From assembly GCF_000687935.1 (NCBI RefSeq), contig NZ_JHZZ01000001.1, positions 1,550,001 through 1,614,000 on the forward strand: a DNA stretch of 64,000 bases, written 5' to 3'. Under the pieces are notes generated by a model. It made no database searches, was not told the DNA's origin, and worked only from the letters and a program-made list of their open reading frames with translations. Source of the DNA: Polaribacter sp. Hel_I_88. GTDB taxonomy: Bacteria > Bacteroidota > Bacteroidia > Flavobacteriales > Flavobacteriaceae. Below, in pieces: positions 1-7,573 of this stretch. Every line of letters begins with the position of its first letter. The stretch's first letter is position 1. The translations under genes and the position numbers were made by a program.

Positions 1-1
1 T

Positions 2-409
2 CTCTTGAAATATGCAGATGATGAACAACGCAAGCGTATTGAGGAACTTGGTTTTGATTTTTCGGAATCAGAAAGAGGTCTCAATCCTGTAGCATCCTTA
101 GTAATGGATATTATTATGAAAGCTAAAGACAATCAGCTTACCAATGAGCAATTGTATGAGGCTTATGTAAAATCCTTTAAGAATAAAGGTGATGCGTTTA
201 ATTATACTGAGTTTAATATTAAATGTCGTTCTCTGTTTAATACGCAACGCTTACTTCGTAAAAAAGGGACAGATCCAAAATCTTCAAGGGATGATATTGT
301 TTCTTTAAATGGACGTGTACTTCCTAAAGAAGATGATACAGCAACTTCAAAAGTTGAAAATGCAAAGAAATCAAATTCTAACGCTAAAAAGCCTGCTCAT
401 GAAAAATGA
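2..409 (+). CDS. Hypothetical protein, 5' end outside window
   Basis: The frame is open to the left edge, so this is probably the C-terminal part of a longer protein; the first in-window start-like codon is a TTG at 5. The visible 134 residues are charged, mostly helical in character, and end in a Lys/Ser/Ala-rich low-complexity tail. No catalytic motif or membrane segment is seen and I do not recognise the family. It overlaps the next gene by 11 bases, which suggests translational coupling. Its position at the far end of a putative integrated element makes an element-associated accessory role possible, but nothing in the sequence demonstrates this. Confidence 0.5.
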   Translation, partial: LLKYADDEQRKRIEELGFDFSESERGLNPVASLVMDIIMKAKDNQLTNEQLYEAYVKSFKNKGDAFNYTEFNIKCRSLFNTQRLLRKKGTDPKSSRDDIVSLNGRVLPKEDDTATSKVENAKKSNSNAKKPAHEK

Positions 410-839
410 TAATTATTTAGACCTTTTTGAGAAACAGCAAAAAGCAATAGATCATTGTTTATGGCTCAATTTTAAATACAGAATTGCGGGTATTAGATTT
501 GGTGTTATCAATGGTCCTCATAATAATTTTGCTGTTTGTGAACAAGCTACAGCTGAGGAAATGGAGATGGAGTTTTTAGATATTCTTCCAGAAAATCATT
601 CTCAATTATCTTACAAACAACTTGATGTTATCAGGCAGAATCAAGAACCACTTCCTTTTTGGGAATCAATTATTGGAATTGTTTCTGTAGTTGATGGTGA
701 AATTTTGCGGTATATCTTAGAACAAAAGATTCCGCTTGATAAAATCATTCGGCACGAACTCGCATTTCGAGGTTTTGATAAAAATCATCGATGGTGTGGG
801 TTTGAAAGAGCTCGTGAAATTTGGTTTGATGAAAATTGA
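399..839 (+). CDS. Hypothetical protein, 146 aa
   Basis: I chose the ATG at 399, which overlaps the end of the upstream gene, over a longer in-frame extension beginning at 309 that lies entirely within the upstream coding sequence. The 146-residue product is soluble, with no signal peptide or membrane segment. The family is not recognised. It has a conserved-looking hydrophobic core and a C-terminal stretch rich in Trp, His and Arg (residues about 118-146). A strong hairpin terminator starts 9 bases after the stop codon, so it is the last gene of its transcription unit. Real coding is likely because of the tight overlap and the terminator; function is unknown. Confidence 0.55.
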   Translation: MKNDNYLDLFEKQQKAIDHCLWLNFKYRIAGIRFGVINGPHNNFAVCEQATAEEMEMEFLDILPENHSQLSYKQLDVIRQNQEPLPFWESIIGIVSVVDGEILRYILEQKIPLDKIIRHELAFRGFDKNHRWCGFERAREIWFDEN

Positions 840-847
840 ATACTTTA

Positions 848-875
848 AAACACTCATTTATTTGAGTGTTTTTTT
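848..875 (+). terminator. Rho-independent terminator
   Basis: A perfect 9-bp inverted repeat AAACACTCA / TGAGTGTTT with a 6-base loop runs straight into a T tract. It lies just after the stop codon at 839 and ends the 2-839 transcription unit. Confidence 0.8.
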
Positions 876-912
876 ATTAGTTCCCATTTTGTGCGTATTC
901 GAATTCCTAAAG

Positions 913-1062
913 TTATTTATTCAAGTTTAAATGATAAATATCCCATTTTTGAGCGTTCAATGTTTTCTTTTCTAATTTTTGGGCAATAACTACTCTTTCT
1001 CCATATGTTCTTAAAGTTATCATTCCATACTTTGCCACATTACTATCTTTAAGTCGATCCAT
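913..1062 (-). CDS. Small ORF or gene remnant, 49 aa
   Basis: On the minus strand an ATG at 1062 opens a 49-codon frame ending at 913. The same frame stays open upstream for roughly 30 more codons, to about 1146, without another ATG, so this may be the 3' end of a truncated gene. The amino acid composition looks protein-like (alternating basic and hydrophobic residues around an ITLRTYGERVVIAQ stretch). No family is recognised. It fills most of the gap between the terminator at 848-875 and the gene starting at 1191 and points away from the latter. Chance openness in AT-rich DNA is not excluded. Confidence 0.3.
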   Translation of the reverse strand: MDRLKDSNVAKYGMITLRTYGERVVIAQKLEKKTLNAQKWDIYHLNLNK

Positions 1063-1190
1063 TCTCTCTATCTGATTGATGTTCTTTTTCTGAGCCTTGA
1101 AAAAACAGTGGTTAGAATAAAGAGCTAAATGAAGTATATGATTTTTTGCTAATTAAATTTTTATATTCTAATTTAGATACAAAAAGTAAA

Positions 1191-3083
1191 ATGAAAAATA
1201 ATGTCCCAAGTTTATTTAAGTTGATTGATATTTTAATAAAAAATCAAGAAAATATTTTTGATTCATATGAAATAAAAAATTTCAATCAGCTTTTGAACTT
1301 GAATGTTGTATCAGTACGTGATACTAATTCTAAAAAAGCAAAAGTTAATTTCAATTCTGAATTCTTTAATTCTCAATTATTAAGCTATGCTGAATTAAAA
1401 TTGAATAAGAAAATGGAAATAGATATTTCAAATTCAATGTTATTTGCTGATGAATTTGAGAAATATCTTAAGAAAAATAATAAGACTAAATACTTAAATC
1501 AATATGACTATCTTATCAACTCATTCAAATCTTGGATTATTATTTTCCTAAATAATGAAAATAATCTTGATGTAAATAATTTTTTATTGGAGCTTCCTGA
1601 AGAACATAAGGAAAGAGAAAAACACCTTGATTTATTTGAAAGATATTTTTTTAGAGCCTTGCCTTATATAGATCTGAGTGTTGAATTAACATATAATACT
1701 TTAGTTTATTCTTTTGTTAATGAAAGACATAGTCATAATGCTTTTCAGTATTTAGAAGAATTAACTAGTGAGGACTTATCTAAAGCAATTAAACTTTATG
1801 AATATGGGGTTGAGAATAACATTTTCAATAATATTAGTTTTTCTGGAAACCTGCTTTTAGGGATGTATAGAAATGGGTATTTAAAAGCATATGATATTTC
1901 TAAAAAACTATTTGGTGAGCATGAAAAAATTGCTTTATTTTTTTTTGGTAGAATCAATTACACTAATGATTCAAATATTGAAGAAATCATAAATTTTATA
2001 GATAAAGTTGATTTAACAAAACAGAATAATCTTAATGAATGTGTATATTTTTACGAAAATTTACTTAAGCTAGAATTAAATGATAAACTTAATAAAAAGT
2101 GTTTTGAAAAGTTTAGAGAGTACTACGAAAAAGGAGATGAAAATGAAAAAAAATGGATTATTTATAATTTATCTTGGCATATAAAAGGTTTTGAAAAAGA
2201 AAGATATGAGTTTTTACACTTTGTGTTAAAAACAGTTAAGAAGCCAAGTTTTTTAAAAGAATATTTTGGAACATTTGTAGACCCTAAACATTTTTTTCAT
2301 TTTTTTTATATAAGTTATGCTAAGCATGGCTTTCAAACAGATTTGAATTATTTTGAAGGAGGGATTAATCATTTCTGGGAAAATTCGAAAACAGAAACTG
2401 AATTACATTTACTAGAATTGATATCTCAAGAAAATAAGATAATTAGAACAGGAACTATTAAGCTAATGTTGTTAGGGAATTGTGATATTAATTTACTTAA
2501 TTTAAAAACTGAAATTGCTCAATTGAGAACTGTTGAGACAATTATAGACTTTCCTCATTCTTTTAATTTAATTCTGCCAATGCTTTTGTGTTTAAGAAAA
2601 TCAAAGTTTAAACGTGTAATTAATGAAATTCAAAATGGATTAAGTGAAATGATTGTTAATTCATATCATGATGAGTTATTTAATTGGATTAAAGAAAGTA
2701 TAGGTAAGAATGTGAAAGACATGAGATTTATTAAGCCTATAAAATCTGCTTTAGAGTCTTATCATAAGATAAAAGAGATTAAGAATGGAAATAGACATAT
2801 TGATCCAATAGAAAATGAAAGAGGGTTAGCCGATTTGTATTATAGATTAGAGCATGAAAATAAAGCTAAAATGATAAGAGAAATTAATAAAGGTGATAAT
2901 TCTTTTTTAAGTGCTATATCTAAATCAATTATTGTCGTTAGAGGTAATTCTTGGAAATCTGAAAATAATGATGAAATATCTCCATTAAATAAAATTGAAA
3001 GTTCATCATATATAGATATTAAGGCATTCAAAAATCCAGACTTATTTGAGTATAATTTAAATAATCCTAAAAGTAAATTTTAA
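1191..3083 (+). CDS. Large helical protein of putative two-gene defence module
   Basis: The product is 630 residues from the ATG at 1191; a longer version would need a TTG at 1146 and adds an unconvincing N-terminus. I recognise no family. The sequence is rich in Lys, Asn, Glu, Leu and Phe, lacks signal peptide and membrane segments, and reads as an all-helical, possibly TPR/HEAT-like repeat protein with many aromatic residues. No Walker, nuclease, methyltransferase or HTH motif is apparent. The stop codon is 2 bases from the ATG of the next gene, which encodes an Mrr-like nuclease-fold protein, so the two are almost certainly co-transcribed and functionally linked. By analogy with paired nuclease/partner defence genes it may be a sensor or scaffold; this is inference. 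Confidence 0.6.
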   Translation: MKNNVPSLFKLIDILIKNQENIFDSYEIKNFNQLLNLNVVSVRDTNSKKAKVNFNSEFFNSQLLSYAELKLNKKMEIDISNSMLFADEFEKYLKKNNKTKYLNQYDYLINSFKSWIIIFLNNENNLDVNNFLLELPEEHKEREKHLDLFERYFFRALPYIDLSVELTYNTLVYSFVNERHSHNAFQYLEELTSEDLSKAIKLYEYGVENNIFNNISFSGNLLLGMYRNGYLKAYDISKKLFGEHEKIALFFFGRINYTNDSNIEEIINFIDKVDLTKQNNLNECVYFYENLLKLELNDKLNKKCFEKFREYYEKGDENEKKWIIYNLSWHIKGFEKERYEFLHFVLKTVKKPSFLKEYFGTFVDPKHFFHFFYISYAKHGFQTDLNYFEGGINHFWENSKTETELHLLELISQENKIIRTGTIKLMLLGNCDINLLNLKTEIAQLRTVETIIDFPHSFNLILPMLLCLRKSKFKRVINEIQNGLSEMIVNSYHDELFNWIKESIGKNVKDMRFIKPIKSALESYHKIKEIKNGNRHIDPIENERGLADLYYRLEHENKAKMIREINKGDNSFLSAISKSIIVVRGNSWKSENNDEISPLNKIESSSYIDIKAFKNPDLFEYNLNNPKSKF

Positions 3084-3085
3084 TT

Positions 3086-4834
3086 ATGGATATTAAAGCA
3101 ATTGTAGTAAAAAATTATCTCGAATCTTTAACAGAAAGTGAAGAATTAGATATGATTTTTCCTATTCTTTTAGAGTCTAAGGGTTTTGTTATCTTATCTA
3201 ATCCGAAATTAACTAAAGGTTTTCCTCAATATGGTAAAGACATAGTTGCTGTTGGTAAGGATTTTAACACAGGTAAGTTGACAAAGTTTTATTTTGAAAT
3301 TAAAGGAGGAAAAGACAGGCATGTTTCAAGTTCAACATTTAAAAAAGATGATGGGATTAAAGAGTCATTATTGGAGGCGAAATTTAAGAAGTTTGAAAGT
3401 TCTTATCCTAATTTTGATAATTTGCCTTTAAAAATAATTTTAGTCCATAATGGGGATTTAAAAGCTGGTGTCCAAGAAGTTTTTGAAGGCTTTATAAAAA
3501 CAGAGTTTCCAGAGAATTCAATAATCAAATTTGAAAGATGGGGTATTTCTGATTTAGTAAAATATTTTTCTGAATATCTTTTTGGGGCATATTTATTAAC
3601 TGACCAAAAAACAACTAAGCTTTTCAATAGAGTTCTAGTAAATTTTAATGTTAATGAAGGGGTTTCTGAGGATTTTAAAGAGTTATTAAATTTATTGATT
3701 GAAAGAAATGATTGGGAGGGATATAAAAGAACTATTCAAAGAAAATGGGTTTTATTATTTGAATCTTTAAAGTTGGTGTCATTTGTTATTTATTCGGAGT
3801 CAAAAGAGTATGAAAATTTAGATATAGCAAAAAGGTATGTTGAGTATTTGATAATTCGTTTTTGGTTTTGGATTCTAAAAAACAAATTAGAAAAAGATAA
3901 AATTATTTTAAAATACTTCAACCAAATATTTAAATTTTTCTATTTAATCTTATCCGAATATTTTATAAATACTTTAGACCTAGCTACTATCAAAGACGGT
4001 CTTTATTCTGAAAAAGGTGGGAGATATGAGGAAATAGGTTATACTTATAGGACTTTTGAATATTTAAAATACTTGTGTTTTCTAATTAATTTAGATTTGG
4101 TTAATGGAAAAGATGAGTATAGGGTTAAATTAAGAAATATACTATTGAATGTGATTAAAGCAAATAGTGTTAGTGCAAGGCCTTTATTAGATATTCATTC
4201 AAATGTTATAATAGATATTTTAATTATTCTTATAAAAAATGGAGAGCTTGATGAAGCTAAAACTTATTTGAAGGAGGTATTAGCTTATATAAAACTAGGT
4301 AAAGAAAATCATGATAGATTGCCTGATGCTAATAATAGTATTGAGAATGTAATTAAATTTACCGTAACTAGAAATAAACCTGTGTATTATTCTGATTCTA
4401 CCTCTCCTTTGCTTTCGGTTTTGGTTGAGTTTGTTGCTATCTTAGGTTTAGAAAATGAGTTTAATATGGTTAAAAAGTTTGTTGAAAAGTATGATATTGG
4501 TTTGGGTATTTTTATTCCTCATCATGGAAATAATTCAAATTCAAAACATTTAATTGAAGACAAAATTAATGACTTAGAAGAACAATTGTTTTCTAAATCT
4601 GTTACTGATGGATATCAGTCAGAATTAAGATTAACTAAATTTGAAATTGAAACTTTTGATATTAATGCAAAGCTTTCATTTGAAGATTTTAAAGAAAAAA
4701 TTAAACTAAGGGTAAGTGAGTTTGAGTATAATTATAGAACAGATGAGGCGGATCATAGGTACTTGAGAGATTTGGCACACATACACTATTTAACCCCTTA
4801 TTTTCCTGATAAGTGGAGGTATTTAATTGGATAG
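3086..4834 (+). CDS. Mrr-like PD-(D/E)xK restriction endonuclease-fold protein
   Basis: The 582-residue protein has an N-terminal domain (about 1-180) with the order of catalytic positions typical of Mrr/Holliday-junction-resolvase-like nucleases: Glu30 in a hydrophobic helix, then Asp52 in GKDIVAVG, then Glu71-Ile-Lys73 at the end of a beta strand (FYFEIKGG). That is the D...ExK signature of the restriction endonuclease fold. The remaining 400 residues are helical and unrecognised, with no HTH, ATPase or methylase motif. It lies 2 bases after the 630-residue helical partner gene and is followed by a convergent gene, giving an isolated two-gene unit on a putative integrated element, a common setting for antiphage cargo. 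Nuclease fold is moderately supported; defence role is inferred. Confidence 0.6.
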   Translation: MDIKAIVVKNYLESLTESEELDMIFPILLESKGFVILSNPKLTKGFPQYGKDIVAVGKDFNTGKLTKFYFEIKGGKDRHVSSSTFKKDDGIKESLLEAKFKKFESSYPNFDNLPLKIILVHNGDLKAGVQEVFEGFIKTEFPENSIIKFERWGISDLVKYFSEYLFGAYLLTDQKTTKLFNRVLVNFNVNEGVSEDFKELLNLLIERNDWEGYKRTIQRKWVLLFESLKLVSFVIYSESKEYENLDIAKRYVEYLIIRFWFWILKNKLEKDKIILKYFNQIFKFFYLILSEYFINTLDLATIKDGLYSEKGGRYEEIGYTYRTFEYLKYLCFLINLDLVNGKDEYRVKLRNILLNVIKANSVSARPLLDIHSNVIIDILIILIKNGELDEAKTYLKEVLAYIKLGKENHDRLPDANNSIENVIKFTVTRNKPVYYSDSTSPLLSVLVEFVAILGLENEFNMVKKFVEKYDIGLGIFIPHHGNNSNSKHLIEDKINDLEEQLFSKSVTDGYQSELRLTKFEIETFDINAKLSFEDFKEKIKLRVSEFEYNYRTDEADHRYLRDLAHIHYLTPYFPDKWRYLIG

Positions 4835-4906
4835 ATTTTTTTTCTTAAAACTCCATTTCAAACATCTATATATTCTTTAAAAGAATAAATTATACCCCTT
4901 AATTAT

Positions 4907-6028
4907 TTAATTAAAATCATCCTTTGTTAATATGATGTTTTTATCACTTTTTAATATAAAAGTTGATTCTTGCGCCTTATACTTTGTAAAAGTTGTAATA
5001 CTTTCAAATCTATAAAATCCTTTTGGTAATTGAATTTCACTAGAAGATTTACTACCTATAATAATTGACTCTGTTTCGTTATTTTTATTATAAAATGTCA
5101 GTTTCCTTGCATAATAATTTGGGTTATTAATTTTAATAGTAAATAATTTACCAGAAAAATCAGGTTTTATAATTTTTCCATTAGAAATAGTTTTAATAGG
5201 TTTATTGGTTATTTTTTGTAATTGTGAACTACATTTCTCAATGGTAAAGTCTCCTTTTGAAATAACATTAGAAGTACCAACAATATTTGTTCTATCTATC
5301 CTGTAAACCTCAAATGTATATGGACCAACATTTAAATCTTTAAAACAACCATCAGTATCAATTGGTATCACTAATTCTTTTTTATAATTGTAACTGTTAC
5401 CAGAGTTTATAACCACTTTTACAGGAATTCCAGAATTATTAGAAAAACAATGGTTTCCAATATTTAGGGAATTACAGTTAGGGTTTTGGCTTTTGTTAAC
5501 ATTAGCTTTTGCTTTTTTATCATCCCAATTTTCTATTTCGAGGAATTGAGACATATCATAATCAATAGGTATTTTAGTTGAGTTAAATGAGATAATTTCA
5601 CCTGTTTCTGTATCTGTCAATTTAATAGTTAAGTTGATAACACTACCAAAAACGTATACTTTTCCTGTAACGTATGCATCTGCAGCAATAAGCTTTCCAA
5701 AGTCTTTGGCTGTTTTTTTATCAATAAGTCTATTAGAATTTAATTGATGTTCAGCTAAATAACTATCAAGTGTTCCTCGATCCATTAGTTTAAAATTGTA
5801 CTCTTTTGCTTTGAGTGATGTATGAAGCTCTTCAAAGATATGCAATGACAGATTACTTTCTTTTTTTTTCAAAGAAGTAAAGGGGTAAATAGCAATTACA
5901 TAATCTTTTTTAATTCTTAAATCTTTGGCTATCTTAATGCTTATCTCTCCCATCTTGTCATCTAATGTTTGTGATTGTAGAGTAGCATAAAAGATTACAG
6001 CCAAAATAATAATTATCCTTTTTTTCAT
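4907..6028 (-). CDS. CsgG/FlgO-like secreted protein with C-terminal beta domains
   Basis: The 373-residue product begins with a clear signal peptide (hydrophobic stretch ending near residue 20, LQSQ). Residues about 40-150 look like the CsgG/FlgO/LpoB-like fold: a strand containing IAIYPF, a helix with an EELHTSLKA segment, the FKLMDRGTLD strand/loop, a DFGKLIAADAYVTG helix-strand and a terminal TDTETGEII motif. These proteins act in the periplasm or outer membrane as assembly or activator factors. The C-terminal half reads as one or two small beta-sandwich domains. Its start codon abuts the stop of the upstream membrane protein gene, forming a two-gene operon. Its exact partner and substrate cannot be told from sequence. 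Confidence 0.6.
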   Translation of the reverse strand: MKKRIIIILAVIFYATLQSQTLDDKMGEISIKIAKDLRIKKDYVIAIYPFTSLKKKESNLSLHIFEELHTSLKAKEYNFKLMDRGTLDSYLAEHQLNSNRLIDKKTAKDFGKLIAADAYVTGKVYVFGSVINLTIKLTDTETGEIISFNSTKIPIDYDMSQFLEIENWDDKKAKANVNKSQNPNCNSLNIGNHCFSNNSGIPVKVVINSGNSYNYKKELVIPIDTDGCFKDLNVGPYTFEVYRIDRTNIVGTSNVISKGDFTIEKCSSQLQKITNKPIKTISNGKIIKPDFSGKLFTIKINNPNYYARKLTFYNKNNETESIIIGSKSSSEIQLPKGFYRFESITTFTKYKAQESTFILKSDKNIILTKDDFN

Positions 6029-7204
6029 TTAAATACCTTTTTGAAATTCAATGTCTTCGATAGCTCTTTTTTTTGCTTCATTCTCAGATAATCCTGACCC
6101 TCTTCCTATGATGCTATTATTATCAATTTCTTTCTGGTTACTATTAGATCTAACAGTATAGGTCAAGGTAATATCACAAATAATTAATTTTTCGTCTAGG
6201 GTGCTTTTTGAAAATATATAATTTACTTTTCCTGTACAAGTATAGTTAGAAACGTTGGAATTATAATTCTTCTTAAAGTACATACTGATAACGTCATCTA
6301 AATTTTTATTATTAAATATGTTCACAGTTGTTTCTTTTGGAGCTTCTTTAATGATTGCACGAATATTTTCATCTTGACTTATAAAAGTCCTCATAATCTC
6401 TCTTGTAACAGGTTTTAAACTCTCCCTTGTCATTGGGTGACTCCCTTCCCTATTAAAAAAATCTATTTCATTTTTATTATTTGCATACCACACCATAGGT
6501 TCTCCTTGAGGAGAGAAAAACTCAGACTCTTTGGTTGGGTAAACTTTTCTAAAATCATTATTATTGATATTAATCTGATCAATTTTTGTGGAGGGTTGTT
6601 TAGACTTTTCTGTGTTAAAGAAAAAAGCAGAGATAACAATTGAAACTATGGAGAGAGCAACAACCCAAATTACATAATGCCGATTCTCTTTTATGGTATT
6701 TTCAATAGTAATAAAAATAGGTTTGTGAGAATCTTCTTCTTCATTAATTATTTTTTCTTCTAAATCTTTCCCCTTAGATACTTTTATAAGGATGTCTAAC
6801 TCTTCTTCACTAATGAGCTTGGTAGAGTTGATTTCCTTCAAGGTGTCTTTTAAGTAAGTTTTAAAAGTCTGATATTTTTTATTCGTATACCAAAAGACGA
6901 TACTATTTAATGTTTGAAAAGAAATTTTTGGATTATTTGAAATATTAAAAAAACGACCGAAAGAGGTTTTTGATACTTTTTTGTAGTTCAAAGTAAAAGA
7001 TTCTAATTCTTCGCAAGCAGATGTAATACCATCTTCAAAGTAGCCCTTGTACTCTTCATCATTTTTAATTTTATTCGCTAAATAAATAGCTCCTAAAATA
7101 TCTTCTCTGGTATTTATTAGTGCTCTGGACATATACTCAAAAGTACTAAAAAAAAGAAATATTTTCTTATATAATTTCCTTTCATGAACTTCATGAACTT
7201 TCAT
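6029..7204 (-). CDS. Single-pass membrane protein, partner of CsgG-like gene
   Basis: The product is 391 residues from the ATG at 7204, or 367 from an ATG at 7132. The short form starts with MSRALINTRED, which reads more like a native N-terminus; the long form reads through three TTCATGAA repeats. The cytoplasmic N-terminal part (to about 175) is helical and contains an HTH-like stretch (KTSFGRFFNI...SFQTLNSIV). One transmembrane helix follows at about 180-200 (long-form numbering). The outer part ends in a GRGSGLSENEAKKRAIED segment, similar in style to LPP20/FlgP-like domains that accompany CsgG/FlgO proteins. It is immediately upstream of the CsgG-like gene. Function unknown; a membrane-spanning regulator or assembly component is plausible. 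Confidence 0.5.
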   Translation of the reverse strand: MKVHEVHERKLYKKIFLFFSTFEYMSRALINTREDILGAIYLANKIKNDEEYKGYFEDGITSACEELESFTLNYKKVSKTSFGRFFNISNNPKISFQTLNSIVFWYTNKKYQTFKTYLKDTLKEINSTKLISEEELDILIKVSKGKDLEEKIINEEEDSHKPIFITIENTIKENRHYVIWVVALSIVSIVISAFFFNTEKSKQPSTKIDQININNNDFRKVYPTKESEFFSPQGEPMVWYANNKNEIDFFNREGSHPMTRESLKPVTREIMRTFISQDENIRAIIKEAPKETTVNIFNNKNLDDVISMYFKKNYNSNVSNYTCTGKVNYIFSKSTLDEKLIICDITLTYTVRSNSNQKEIDNNSIIGRGSGLSENEAKKRAIEDIEFQKGI

Positions 7205-7207
7205 GAA
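7181..7207. repeat. Three tandem TTCATGAA palindromes
   Basis: The 8-bp palindrome TTCATGAA occurs at 7181, 7190 and 7200, spaced 9 and 10 bases apart, that is, roughly one helical turn. The cluster lies at the extreme 5' end of the minus-strand gene and just upstream of it if the ATG at 7132 is the true start. It may be a cooperative operator. Confidence 0.5.
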
Positions 7208-7334
7208 TTGGTATCCAAGATATGCTCAATTACTTTCGTACCAAGTTTAAACCACATGCTTTTGCGCAAGGCAAATTGTATAATCTTCAAAGTGAGAAAT
7301 CATAGGCTCTCATTTTGTTCAATACCAAGATGTC

Positions 7335-7487
7335 ATGAAGGTACGTATAATGTATTTATTCTTGATGGGTATTCTAACTTTATCTTTAAGTTCATGTACT
7401 ATGAACGATGACGAGCTTCTAATGGAATTGCACGCCACAGGAGATGAGATAGACGATCCAGTAGAACCAGACCGAGAGGATAATTAA
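7335..7487 (+). CDS. Small acidic lipoprotein, 50 aa
   Basis: A 50-codon gene starting at the ATG at 7335. Residues 1-21 form a lipoprotein signal peptide with the lipobox LSSC (Cys21); the mature part is only 30 residues and strongly acidic, ending in a Pro-Asp-Arg-Glu-Asp-Asn tail. A strong terminator follows at 7505-7538. A TPR-LuxR regulator begins 87 bases after the stop on the same strand. A second gene of the same design (51 residues, lipobox, acidic tail) lies at 32218-32373, likewise just upstream of a TPR sensor. I infer that the small lipoprotein works with, or is a marker of, the TPR regulator. No known family is recognised. Confidence 0.65.
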   Translation: MKVRIMYLFLMGILTLSLSSCTMNDDELLMELHATGDEIDDPVEPDREDN

Positions 7488-7504
7488 TTAGAATCTCAAG
7501 AATT

Positions 7505-7538
7505 GCAAACCTCTTGAAGTTAGAGGTTTGCTTTTTTT
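7505..7538 (+). terminator. Rho-independent terminator
   Basis: A perfect 10-bp stem GCAAACCTCT / AGAGGTTTGC with a 7-base loop is followed by seven T residues. It lies 17 bases after the small lipoprotein stop and separates it from the TPR-LuxR gene at 7574, so the latter must depend on read-through or its own promoter. Confidence 0.85.
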
Positions 7539-7573
7539 ATTAAAAATTCAAAATAAACATTTATTTTTGAAAT

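Noticed and set aside
4865..4890. Palindrome-like ATTCTTTAAAAGAAT in the gap between convergent genes 4834 and 4907
   Set aside because: Short AT-only stem without T tract; not convincing as terminator.
7184..7411. 75-residue plus-strand frame with Cys and His residues
   Set aside because: It overlaps in another frame the small lipoprotein at 7335-7487, which has a clear lipobox and terminator; the longer frame has no domain or signal.
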